Assembly: GCA_021307315.1 (NCBI GenBank)
Contig: JAJSPD010000086.1
Coordinates: forward strand, 1 to 64,000
Direction of reading: 5' to 3'
DNA from: Bisporella sp. PMI_857
Lineage: Eukaryota; Ascomycota; Leotiomycetes; Helotiales; Helotiaceae
Length of the DNA stretch: 64,000 nucleotides
Part shown: piece by piece, positions 9,899 through 19,545 of the stretch
Layout: each line of letters opens with the position of its first letter
Position numbering within the stretch: the stretch's first letter is position 1
Notes under the pieces: model-generated
The model's input: only the letters and a program-made list of their open reading frames with translations
What the model was told of the DNA's origin: nothing
The model's database searches: none
Translations under genes and position numbers: made by a program

Positions 9899-10969
9899 TC
9901 AAGATAACAGCCTTGATCTTAGTTTCTTCAGACCCTGCAAGTCTCCTTCTTTAGTCTCCTGAAGTTCTATCTCTACATACTCGAGCGTACATCCACCGCC
10001 AAAGTCAATTAATATCGCATCTCCAGAAGGACTAATCATGACATTGTCCGGCTTCACATCTCCCCAAACAATCCCATACTTGTGCAACTTCTTTACTGTC
10101 TCATCAATCTGATCTATCCATCTCCGCCTCTCAGCGACCGAGGCGTCTAGCATTGCATCATGGAGCGTCATTCCATCGATCCGCTCCAATAGCATACCCA
10201 TGAGAAGAGACTCTTGCCCGTCCCAGTTGACAAGGCCTACAATTCGCGAAGTTCGGATGCTAAGATCGTGTTCAGAGATCTTTTGTAGCTTGGCCAAAAT
10301 CTCAACTTCTCTCTGGAACCCGTGTCGTTTATCGCCTGATTTGAAAAAGAACTCGTCCGTCGTGTTGACCTTTCGCACAATCCGCGGAATCTCACACATC
10401 ACTTCCTCGACGGAGTCGAGACCTGCTGCTCTCACTAACTGGGATGCCGGGACCAAAGGTACGGTAGGAAGGGCAGATCGAGATACGATATCATCCCCAG
10501 GTACTTCGTGGCTTGATGAAAGTCGACCTTCTGCATTTTCAATAATAGCGACTTTAGGGCTGGCATCTCCGAAGATTTTCGGATCGAAAGCAAGCTCGTT
10601 TGCCTTTAATATACCGCCCTCATTGAACAGCTCGAAAACATAAGTGTCGGGATCATAGTATTCCAGTAGAGTGGTTGGTCTGGAGATAGGTACTGGAACC
10701 AATTGTTTGACCCGCTCATGGATCGGGCCAATAGCCCATGTCTCGAAGTCGCATAGGATGTCTGGGTCGTCAATATTATCCTTGAACTCGTAGAATTCAT
10801 CGATTAGGCGTCCTTCTCCCTTTAGACGTTCAGCAGCGATTTCAATTATGAATCGTTTGTTACGGCTCATGAATGTGTAGGACATAGAGTCTTCAAGGGT
10901 CACCATCTCCTGCATAGAAAAAGAATACATCGTAGGGGCGCTATTTGTCGCATTTGTGGTCTGGTCCAT
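9899..10969 (-). CDS. protein-kinase-fold protein (356 aa)
   Basis: Intronless gene; ATG at 10969 (MDQTTNATNSAPTMYSF) is chosen over the upstream TTG. The first ~180 residues are family-specific, with no recognised domain. The C-terminal third is a kinase fold: LLERIDGMTLHDAML (hinge), ETVKKLHKYGIVWGDVKPDNVMI (catalytic loop with Asp and Asn) and AILIDFGGGCTLEYV (metal-binding DFG). The helix-rich C-lobe is cut short, ending about 30 residues after DFG, as in fungal small kinase-like or phosphotransferase-like proteins rather than classical Ser/Thr kinases. No operon-like partner; a normal-looking 5' region lies at 10970-11290. Substrate unknown. Confidence 0.75.
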   Translation of the reverse strand: MDQTTNATNSAPTMYSFSMQEMVTLEDSMSYTFMSRNKRFIIEIAAERLKGEGRLIDEFYEFKDNIDDPDILCDFETWAIGPIHERVKQLVPVPISRPTTLLEYYDPDTYVFELFNEGGILKANELAFDPKIFGDASPKVAIIENAEGRLSSSHEVPGDDIVSRSALPTVPLVPASQLVRAAGLDSVEEVMCEIPRIVRKVNTTDEFFFKSGDKRHGFQREVEILAKLQKISEHDLSIRTSRIVGLVNWDGQESLLMGMLLERIDGMTLHDAMLDASVAERRRWIDQIDETVKKLHKYGIVWGDVKPDNVMISPSGDAILIDFGGGCTLEYVEIELQETKEGDLQGLKKLRSRLLS

Positions 10970-12414
10970 GATATTTGACAACCGAGAGCGTAGAGACTCG
11001 ACCGAGAAAGTAGTTAAGTGTGGACTAGATTCCGATTTCCAGAGAAGTGAAGCCTCGGTGCTTGCAATAGCAGGAATGAGGAGGAGAAAGAGAGTGAGAG
11101 TTGGAATGTAAATACTATGGATGTTGGAAAAGATGTGGAGGGAGGCTTAACAGCCGTAAATTCCCCTTATGACGCTACGTGAATTGATTGGCTATGGTGT
11201 TCCATTGGCGCGCGCAAACGCACAGCGCCTGTGGTCACCTTGAAACATCAAATTCACCGACCCAGCGCTGTTGTAGCAGCCTTTTTAAATGGGTACAATT
11301 GAAAGGGCTGCCATTAGCGCCGCGCTTAAAGCCTTGGCATGGGTGACTTTAAATTTAAGCGAGCTAATCAATAGGAGTATCAAAATAGAATCACGTGTTT
11401 TACTTACTAAGCCATTTACCAAGCGTTGTGTCACGAATACATACCTAAAGGCTTGTGGCAGCTGTTTGTTAAGTGCTTTAATTACGAAAATACTAAACTA
11501 AGTGCCACGAGAAGCATGTGACCAGATCGCGTGTGTTCTTTAATTGGGACTAGTGGCCCATGGCCTGAGAGCTTGACTTAGCCGATAGCTCCCGAGTTTT
11601 TACTTTTTCTCTCCTTAGTTAATAAGTATTTTCGTATTGAAGGACCTACAAATCGCCTTTCCAGGCTCATAGGGCTATGTTCGTGACACGTGCTGCTATT
11701 TAAGTGCTTGTTATTTCTCGAATCGAATTCCTTCAATGAAGGACCTTCAGCTAGGTTCTTCAAACATAGATCTCGAAAATAGTTGGCTTTCTCCATGATC
11801 CCATTTGTAAGTTTTGATCTATCACCTGCAACTACCTTCGTGAAGTAGTGCTGAAGTCACCAGCCATAGTTTGCAGCCACTGCCTAGCGGTTTCATTCTG
11901 CACAGATACCGACGGGGCTGGTTGTATAACCGCCCAACTGTGGGGCCACAATGTACATGGGCGCAGTGAACGTAGGAAACCACATACCCCAGGCGCCAAC
12001 GTCAATATTACCTCCTAGTTCCAACGACAAGGTCAGAACTCTCCAGTCATATGTTTGGAGAACTGGGTCGAATGCCGCTCTTAGCAAAGCTCTCCATGCG
12101 TTCGTAAGAGTTAATCCCTCTTTTTGTACCAACAATCGCAAACGTAAAGGGTACTTGTTGCAACTGGTCTCTCATGATGTGGCCTCCTAGAAGTCTCAAG
12201 TTAGGTCTCGAAATATTGCCAACAAAAGTTTTTATCCAACGTTAATGGCGGTTACGAGCAAGTGTTCTTCCGTTGAATTATAAATACCAGCGGGAAGTAT
12301 CCCTTGATAAAATGAAAGATGTACATCCGAAGAAGCTTTCTATTACGCCGACAGAATTCACAAAACCACCTTATATTCACCTAATTCATAAACTCCATTT
12401 TCATTCTTGTCAAA
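10970..12414. other. intergenic stretch with an LTR relic and an unexplained minus-strand reading frame
   Basis: 10970-11290 is the presumed promoter of the kinase-like gene. 11429-11580 is a decayed solo LTR. A minus-strand frame at 12141-11893 (82 codons, rich in W/F/P, containing DWRVLTLSLELGGNIDVGAW) could be a relic exon, but I recognise no family. The rest shows nothing. Confidence 0.4.
11429..11580. repeat. decayed solo LTR (TGTCACGAATAC family)
   Basis: Shares TGTCACGAATACA, AGCTGTTTGTTAAGTGCTT and AATACTAAACTAAG with 35977-36154, and the last motif with the intact solo LTR 58241-58432. The end near 11580 is eroded (no clear ..TGACA). Confidence 0.6.
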
Positions 12415-12720
12415 ATGTGTTCCCGACGGGCCCGCCAGGAGCGATGTGGTCATAGAGCATACAACGGCGGCATCACCTATTGCAGGTATGCTACGACATA
12501 CGTTGATGCTATGGGCCGGACCCGGAAGAGAAAGTGTGGACGTGATGATTCAACCTACCTATACCCGGGCGACGGTCTCTGCGGAAGGAGTACTTGTCAT
12601 CTCTCCAACTTCAGAGGGAGGTGGCAATGTCATGTATGCCAATACAGCCCCAACCGCTGGCCATATTGCAACGGGGCGAATTGTACTCACCAAGCCTGCG
12701 CGAGGTGTCGCGCAGCTTGA
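12415..12720 (+). CDS. small Cys-rich, zinc-ribbon-like protein (101 aa)
   Basis: ATG at 12415 opens a compact frame with about a dozen Cys. The pattern is MCSRR..ERCGH near the N-terminus, CGRSTCHLSNFRGRWQCHVC in the middle, and a C-terminal YCNGANCTHQACARCR block, i.e. several CxxC-type pairs that could bind two zinc ions. Similar short proteins with GxWQCxxC..CxHxxCxxC endings are common and uncharacterised in ascomycetes. There is no signal peptide, so an intracellular role is likely. A second reading frame over the same DNA lacks such organisation. Moderate confidence because the protein is short and intronless. Confidence 0.6.
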   Translation: MCSRRARQERCGHRAYNGGITYCRYATTYVDAMGRTRKRKCGRDDSTYLYPGDGLCGRSTCHLSNFRGRWQCHVCQYSPNRWPYCNGANCTHQACARCRAA

Positions 12721-12735
12721 TAGAAATAGTCTTAG

Positions 12736-13172
12736 TTATGAGAGTGTAAGTCTGATCTGATAGCAGTCCGCCTCACTATAACCCTTCTGACCTATTACCA
12801 AGTAATAAGTCACACAAGTCTGCAAAGATGGATACGAGATGGTTGGAAAGCTATTGATAAACTGGTGTAAATGGCCTGGATGGATGAGCGTGCAGCAGCT
12901 GTGGTTGGGATTGCCTATTTGTGTATGAAATTTATTAGATTTCTTAAGCAGTCTTGTTTTAATAGAAGCTGGAAGCTGGTCTTCCGGCATGAACATTCGT
13001 TTGGGTAATATCTTGTGCCCTTCCAAGTATTCCCACCCTTCGTCAAATTCGTCGATGGGAGGTTGTTGGAATTAGGCAGAATATCGAAAGGGGAACAAGA
13101 AAGGCGATCAGTTATCATACACACTGAATCGACACCAAGCTCCTTCATCCTCCTCTTGGCCCAAGCTCCCAA
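12736..13172 (-). pseudogene. unrecognised coding relic
   Basis: The minus strand carries two overlapping open segments. One reads GAWAKRRMKELGVDSVC; the other, in a different frame, reads FDEGWEYLEGHKILPKR followed by MFMPEDQLPASIKTRLL. Both look protein-like, but they cannot be joined without a frameshift or intron and I do not recognise a family. Likely a remnant of one gene. Confidence 0.35.
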
Positions 13173-13348
13173 TTCACCGAAATATCCCTCCAGATCGTCA
13201 CCTCAAACCAAAGGTGGCGTGCGTCTTCCCCTGCCTGGATTACACGTTCGTAATTGGGTGCTTGATTAAAGAGAGCCTGCGCGGAGAAAGGCAGTTACTT
13301 CTTCTGGTCATACACTGAGAAAAACAATGCTTAAACGAATGACGTACC

Positions 13349-13522
13349 CGTCACGTCCCTCCCCCGGATCACACATGACCTATATTAGCCGAGCTCTCAA
13401 AGCCCCTCGCGTATATATAGCCTGTTTTCCTCGAGCTCCTTTTCCTTTCTTAGCTTTAAATTCTCTTGGATGGTATCACCGTTGCCCACTGTATCTGTAG
13501 ATCCATAGCACGTGTCGTGACA
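13349..13522 (+). repeat. solo LTR of the TRIM family
   Basis: Runs from GTCACGTCCCTCC to GTGTCGTGACA and matches the reverse complement of the 3604-3774 LTR over its length, including TATATATAGCCTG and CGAGCTCC. It is in the opposite orientation to the full element. No clear TSD remains. Confidence 0.8.
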
Positions 13523-14189
13523 TGACCATGAAATATTACCTCGCCCATATCATGTACTGCGCGCGGTCGTCCGAAGTTGCATCGTCAGGCACTCGAACAG
13601 ATAAAGAGGCGACATTCGCATTTGTCACTAGATCGACCTATACGACCATCAACGGATCAGACAAGAGAGCCGGCACGATGCACCCAGTCTCCCAGTCGTG
13701 CAAGGACGTCACCAAAAGTTAATCGTTTGCATTTATTATAATTAAACATGTTACAAATACCAAAATCGCCGTGCTCGAAATCGAAACGATAAAAAGAGCC
13801 TGGTTGCTGTCTACAGGCATAATGTGTAGGATCAGGCGCCAAAAAGACTACTTAGCCGCCGCAGCAATAGAACCGACGGTGTTGTTGTTATTTTCTCACC
13901 CGATTATGTCGCCTATATTCTGGATTGCTGCTTCAATCTTGGACGCAAAAAAAGCAACGCAGAACTATCGTGTAAAAGCAACGGGAATAAAAAGCGATTT
14001 AGGTTTCTGTTCAAAAGAGCGTTCGCGAAGCCAAGCAGCAGCGAAGTCGAGCAGAAGATTGAAGTTGAACAATAATGCGCGAATACGGGCTGTCTAAGCA
14101 AAAAAGCAGGCCTAACGAAAATTTGTACAGTTAAATTAAGTTGAGCAGAACAGATTGCTAACATAGGCACGCAGTTTTTGTTCTGAACT
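13523..14189. other. spacer replacing the 3' half of the phosphotransferase gene
   Basis: No family is recognisable on either strand. The minus-strand frame coming from 14190 continues open for some distance but loses all resemblance to its family at about 14190, so this DNA was probably joined there by a rearrangement or insertion. Confidence 0.4.
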
Positions 14190-14750
14190 GAGATCCCGCT
14201 ATACATTATTCTTTCCTTTTGCTCTTCAAACAAAAACAAGCGACGGCCTGCATCCTGAAAAGGATCAAATCTGGGACTAATGTGTTGTACTGGGATATGG
14301 TAGTAAAGCAGGCGAGAAGCCAAGATATTGGGCTCCGAGCGCAAAAGGTCGTACACCGCCACCTCGAACTTGACCTCGGGAACTTGCAATTGAATTGGGA
14401 AGCCGTTAGAGTTGGGCATATTATCATCGCTGCGAGCCAAACGTGCTATGATGTCCAGTCGATTCGATAGTTTAAGGTGGAAACTCTGTGTGCTACCCAA
14501 CTTCAGTTTTAGTAGGAATTGGATTATCAAGATTGCAAATAAGAACTCACGGAATTATTAAAGCCCTTAAAATGACCGGGATGTCAATCACTTCGGCGCC
14601 GAGATTCTCCTCAATCTCTCGAATAAGTAGGTTTATATGCCAAACTCCGTGGAAAGGGCTGTTGCCGTTGCGGACCAGGGTATGCAGCTGCTTGCTGTCG
14701 AAGTTGCTGTCATCCAGCGGCATCTTGGGCCAATCGTCACGGAAGCTCAT
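14190..14750 (-). pseudogene. aminoglycoside-phosphotransferase-like (APH) protein, 3' truncated
   Basis: Exon 1 (14750-14551) encodes MSFRDDWPKMPLDDSNFDSK with a WHINLLIREIEE segment. An intron (GTGAGT..GGGTAG, 14550-14493) joins in frame to TQSFHLKLSNRLDIIARLAR, the N-lobe strand typical of fungal APH/choline-kinase-like proteins, then VPEVKFEVAVYDLLR (lysine/helix region) and PFQDAGRRLFLFE (hinge). After LFLFE homology stops. The catalytic loop (HGDxxxxN) and DxD motif are missing, so no kinase activity is possible. The next residues come from unrelated DNA. Confidence 0.75.
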
Positions 14751-14959
14751 AACGTAGTAATTGTGAATGAGAGTTCTGGGAATACGATTTGATCTCGGAG
14801 ACAGGATAAAAGAAGATCAAGGGATAGGTGAGTAGTTTATATAATGGTTGCGAAGTGTTACGCGTCTAGGAGTGTGGAAGTGTGGAAGAGAGCCTTGGTT
14901 AAAGTACTGCCAGGCGGTAAGTCTGAGTGCAGAAGGTGACATAACTTGACTGCCAATGC

Positions 14960-15250
14960 ATGCCTCAGGCAATTATAGTCGTGTTGTGCGGCTCTGTTTT
15001 GCTGAGCGTTATTGCGGCGCAAGCGGATGCAAGAAGTTTCTTAGCAGGGCTTAGACTTTTGGTTAGTTCCCCTGTAGAAAGCGGGGTTATGGGTCGAACC
15101 CTCGTTTTTCCTCGGGCTGATCATATTGTTCCCCGATTGGCTTCTGTAGCGAAATATACCGCAAATCATGACTCATTCTGCCCAAAGCTAGCGAGCGCGT
15201 TTAGCAAAGAGCTTAATCGCCGTACGCGAGCAAATCAAATAGCCAGCTAA
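14960..15250 (+). CDS. possible small secreted protein (96 aa)
   Basis: An ATG frame with a hydrophobic N-terminus (MPQAIIVVLCGSVLLSVIAA) that would act as a signal peptide with cleavage near QADA/R. The remainder has a single Cys and no recognisable domain. It may be a chance frame. Listed only because of the credible signal sequence. Confidence 0.25.
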   Translation: MPQAIIVVLCGSVLLSVIAAQADARSFLAGLRLLVSSPVESGVMGRTLVFPRADHIVPRLASVAKYTANHDSFCPKLASAFSKELNRRTRANQIAS

Positions 15251-15348
15251 ATCACTGACACACCTGTATCTGAAATTTGGGCCATCAGCCTGCCGACCCC
15301 TCCTCACCCAACATCAACCATCAACATCGCGCTTTACTCACGTCCCCC

Positions 15349-17111
15349 ATGAATCCGCCATTGACACCGATTCGTAAACGCTGGGCTTCTCAGCGACCGC
15401 TGCCAGATCCACATCAATCTAGCTCAGGTAGGCATGATTTCTTCTTTGTACGATGATTGCAAAGATATTGATGTTGGATAGTGTCGCGAAGACGAAGCTC
15501 CCGGATAGAATCAAAGCAACGACAAAGAGATACTCAGACTTCACAGCTTCTTAAAGCAACCTCATATATGCGTGTGCCAACTTCGGGTCCTGTTGAGGCA
15601 TCGCCGCCGGTACTTTCAAGAGAACAGTTTCAAGGTTGGTTGTGGTCATTGTTCTCGACAAGCAGCGTGCTAATATATATATGGCGTTCCAGAAAATCTT
15701 TATCTACTACAAACCAATAACCACCAGAGTCAGAAACGGAGACCTGACAGATCTATTGAGACCGGTGCCGAAAGACCCCCAAAACGTGCCCGCCTGACAA
15801 AAGAAAATTTGAAGGCATTCGAAAAAATGAGGGGACAAGGAAGAAAGTTGTTCAAATAGAAAGAGAGAGTCACGGAGCCTTCAGAGAGTATGGGGTAAAC
15901 AAGTGTCAATTGCTGAAGGTTGTAGAACAACTGCAGGAGAGAATCCCTCTACTTATAGAGGTATGATACTCGCATGCCATCACTGATGCCTACTGTTGCC
16001 TACTGGTGCCTATACTGGTGCCTACAATAGACTAGGTATGGTCCTTAGACCTAACCTGTTCAACAAAAGTCTGGAAAAGAGCCGAAGTCCAACTCGTCGC
16101 AATCTCGGAAGTCATCACGTTCCTCAGCCAAAACAAAATCCTCAGCCGCAACTGAATCCTCAAGCAAGACAGTGTCTACAACAGATTCGAGCTTCCCGCG
16201 CCTTGTCTTCGAGAATGGGGTCCTTGATCCACTCAACTCCGCGCCTCCTGAAAACCTTGGCAACCTACAAGATCGGCTCAACAGAGAGCGCGACACTGAA
16301 TCGCCAACCAAGTCAGAATACCAGGATTTTGTCTATCGGACACAAGAAGCCCCCAATGAGCAGACTATGTCGCTAGAAACATCCAAGTTGCTCAAAGAAT
16401 ACGGACGAGGATACCGCCGAGTGTATAACCAAGCGCTTAACGACTTCCCAAAGAGCATGGGTTTTAATACCGGATTATCTGCTCCACAGCCAGATATGAT
16501 TGAAGGTCTTGATCTGAGAGAGTTCGAACCATTTCCGGTCCGTCAAGACCTTGGTGGAGCTGCGGTTCCCACTTCGGAAAACAACGCCACCACGTTACCA
16601 CATCTGGCCGGCGAATGGAAAGCTGGGGGAAAGGATAGGATACAAGCACAAACTCAAGCGGCATACGATGGTGCTTGTATGGTTTATGGCAGAAACAAAG
16701 CGCGTTTGTTCCTCGAAAGACCTGATCCTGCAGGCCATGCATATGTCCAGACTTTCACTACCGACGGTACTACCCTCAACACTTTTGCAAACTATTCATC
16801 TAAATCCCAGAATCAAGTCAAATACTATCAATATCCTACTTCTAGCTCTTTTCTTATATCAAGCTACGAGGATTTCAAGCAAAGCCGACGACGGCTAAGG
16901 AATCAACAGGATGATGCTAATGAAACCTCGGTGCAGTTGAGGGACGAGCTAAACGAGAAGTGGTCAGCAAATCACCGATCTCCTGTCGCTCCAAGTGTAG
17001 CAGCCGAGACTGCCGATTCCACAGCTGCCAATAGTTACGACTATGAAGACGGAGAGGACCCAACCAATCAATTACTCGCGGAGTACGGGGCGAGTTTCGA
17101 CAAACGATCAG
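15349..17111 (+). pseudogene. Ser/Lys-rich family protein resembling fungal DUF7924 proteins, interrupted by solo LTRs
   Basis: Exon 1 starts at ATG 15349 (MNPPLTPIRKRWASQRPL). An intron ends just before 15481 (SRRRSSRIESKQRQRDTQ). A second short intron (about 15668-15726) leads to KRARLTKENLKAFEKMRG. At 15848/16066 a solo LTR with TSD AAAGT splits the frame and introduces a stop. Beyond it the protein resumes: Ser-rich linker, FENGVLDPLNSAPPENL, PNEQTMSLETSKLLKEYGRG, GFNTGLSAPQPDMIEGL, LPHLAGEWKAGGKD, AYDGACMVYGRNKA and QYPTSSSFLISSYEDFKQ. This block order is what I recall for an uncharacterised ascomycete family (DUF7924-like; name from memory). A second solo LTR at 17112 replaces the C-terminus. 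Function unknown. Confidence 0.75.
15849..16065. repeat. solo LTR with TSD AAAGT inside the DUF7924-like gene
   Basis: 217 bp, TGTTCAAATAG..CCTGTTCAACA, flanked by AAAGT at 15844-15848 and 16066-16070. Similar to 61225-61475. Removing the LTR and one TSD copy restores the host reading frame, which shows it is an insertion. Confidence 0.9.
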
Positions 17112-17292
17112 TGTTGGAATACCTACCACGTAGCAAAAGGCGTAGTAGCTGTGACTACGCTCTTGCTTGTGTGGTTTTGATATTCGTTGATTCATTCTAA
17201 GCTACGGCCTATTGCCAGGTAGATATATGTGATAGGAGACCCACAATCCTCGCGATATGGAACGCGTGAAGCTATGTACATGCATTCCAACA
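17112..17292. repeat. solo LTR / small inverted-end insertion
   Basis: 181 bp with mirror-image ends TGTTGGAAT..ATTCCAACA, sharing CACGTAGCAAAAGGCGTAGTAGC and TTCTAAGCTACGG with 27724-27914. It begins within the C-terminal coding part of the upstream gene, whose frame reads into it and stops 29 codons later. No exact TSD is seen. Confidence 0.75.
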
Positions 17293-17298
17293 ATATGG

Positions 17299-19234
17299 TT
17301 AGGAGTTGTATTTTAAACCCCTAGACATGGGAATAGCAGTTACCTCGCAATCCCCACAGCGAAGATGGTCACACGAAGGACAATTGTTAATTTTCGTTGT
17401 CATGCCCTCATCCTGGCAGTTGCTACACTTCCAAATCCACCCCCATTCAACTTGATTGCCGCCACTGCCGCCGCCACTGTGTTTGACCTTGGAGAGTTCG
17501 TGATAGATCGTTGTGGAGACCGTTTGCGTCGAGGCTTGAATATTAGGCGCCTTATTTTGGCTAGTAGTGATGAATAATTCGACCGATGTTCCCAGGCTTT
17601 GTTGAATATCTTGGAACATTTGCAAACATGGTACAACGTAAGCTATTCCAGTTCCCGGATATCCAGAGACGACATGGCCGTATACGTCTCCAGTCTTAAA
17701 ATCAAAGACCCAAGATCCACAATCTCCTTCAGCTGGGACTATTAGCACAACCCCATTCATTGTGATATTCTCGATACTTGCCAAAACTGCCAACGGTACA
17801 TCTCACCACCAGCAGCTGCTGAAAACTCCGCGCGCTAGCCCCTTTCATAAAAGATGCAACCCCCAATAATTCTCCTACAGCTACTCCATTTGATCCAGTG
17901 CAAATCAGAACATGTGTATCAGCCGAGGTACTCCCTATTGATTTTGGCCGGATAGTCTTGTTCTCCCACACAATATTGCCATCCAATAGCAAAGTCTCTT
18001 CCGTGGAAGACTTCAAGTGCTCGATTTTTACAAGTGCCCAATCAAGGCAGTTTCCAACTGCCGCTGATGCAGAAATAGTTCCAAGTCTCCTTGTTGTCCG
18101 TTCTCCATGAAGATCTACATAAGGTTAAAAATACTAACCCACGCAAAAAGAGAAGTCTTCTGTCATCCACTCCAAATATTATCACCGACGGTTCCCCTCT
18201 ATGCAGCAAGATACCTTTTTTTTTTTCTAGCTGCGAATAGAGGGGATCCGGTGGCGATCAGAATGACAAATCGTGGACAAAGAGAACAGCTCACCCGTTA
18301 GCTTCACTACCTTTTCCGTCACAGAAGCCATTGAGCCCGAACTCGACGCTACGGCCGAACTTGGGCCAACAGTGCTGCTGGCGTCGAACTCTAAATTGTC
18401 AATGCTAGGGGGTGTAATTGATCCAGGTGGCTTGCCACCTGTAATAGGTCAGTTTGTGTTCCGAGATATTCAGAGAAATTCACCTTGGCTGGTGGTGTCA
18501 AGCAATTGTTCTTCGTCGTCCGAGCTATTATAAGGGCCATCACTCCCGTAAAAAGCAAACTCAAAGTCTTCATTTTCACTCGTCTCCTCTTCTACGGCGT
18601 CCGAAAAGGCATGCGCTGTTGTGACTCCAAAAATTTCGTTATTAATTAACACCATCCCTCCGATCGTCGCCTTTCTTGGGCGTTTCTGATGTTCCCAGTA
18701 GATCATAACAGAAGTACCGTAACTTCGGAAAGGCCCGCTCAAATATACGCCCGGAGGGATGGAGGATATATCGGATGGTTCTTCAAGAGCTAAGAGTCGG
18801 GGGAGTTGTGAACACCCTGCCATTAGCACACCTGGGTATTTGGCTAAGAGTCCCTTTTTCTGCATCGCTGCCATCGCGTTGTGACGACAAATTTTGCTTT
18901 CGCTACTGAATAAAATGGTTGGACTAGAACTCGTTGGTTTTTTCCCGATCATAAACATCTCAATTATCAATTCCGACCCCCCCGCATCGAGGTGTTCAAA
19001 TCGATCTCCAAGCAGGTTTATGATATCCATGGAGATTTTCTTCCACACAAGATGAGCAGGGCTCTTGTCTTTCAGCGACCAACATTTGTTTCTGCCTAGA
19101 CGGCTAAGAGATGTATTTGGTAATCCGATTGATAGCTCAGGCATATCCCATCGCGGCTGGGGCATGACTGGCAACGATAGCTTAAAATTGGGGTTCGCAA
19201 CCGTTAAAAAAGTAATTGCCGGCGGGGTCGGCAT
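17299..19234 (-). CDS. trypsin-fold protein with His-Asp-Cys triad and C-terminal zinc finger
   Basis: Starts at ATG 19234 (MPTPPAITFLTVANPNFKLS). Exon 1 runs to about 18481 and contains GGMVLINNEIFGVTTAHAF, with the catalytic-His context TAHA. An intron (about 18480-18437) leads to a Ser/Pro-rich exon ending KVVKLTG; a longer intron follows. The next exon reads NCLDWALVKIEH (Asp context) and continues to about 17800. The last exon has VPAEGDCGSWVFDFKTGDVY with Cys where trypsins have the nucleophile Ser, then GHVVSGYPGTGIAYVVP. The tail is a RanBP2-like finger (WKCSNC..NNCPSCDHLRCGDC). The frame changes near 17795-17810; a 37-nt GT-AG intron would bridge it, otherwise a 1-nt indel breaks the gene. 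Fungal homologues with GDCGSW exist but, as far as I recall, are uncharacterised. Confidence 0.7.
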
Positions 19235-19545
19235 GAAGGAAGATATCGGGTTCCCAGTAACTACTTGCGTAAACTGCTACTTGGAGATACACGTATATCT
19301 TCCGTATCATCGATACTGTTCATATGTGCCATGAGATTCGAGGACTTTTGTCAGAATAAATTGTGCGCAGCCGCGAGGCTGTGTTGTCCTGTCAAGTGAT
19401 GCATTGCATCATGCAAGGCGATTGCCACGCTAAACAGGTCTCACATGAAGTAATAATAAGATGTGCTAGGTAATCTCAATCCTAAAGTTCCAGTTAATAT
19501 TTCTTCAATATTTGGCCTTCGTGAGACAACGGGAAACTAAGAAGG
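19235..19545. promoter_or_regulatory. shared intergenic region of a head-to-head gene pair
   Basis: 311 bp separate the start codons of the minus-strand protease-like gene (19234) and the plus-strand membrane-protein gene (19546). Both promoters must fit here, suggesting co-regulation. I see no specific operator motif. Confidence 0.5.

Noticed and set aside
13913..14189. Continuation of the phosphotransferase frame
   Set aside because: The frame stays open, but after LFLFE the residues lose all family resemblance, so it is foreign DNA read in frame rather than part of the gene.
17112..17200. C-terminal 29 codons of the open frame ending at 17200 as part of the DUF7924-like protein
   Set aside because: They are encoded by the inserted solo LTR (start TGTTGGAAT) and the same sequence occurs at 27724-27914, so they are not native protein.
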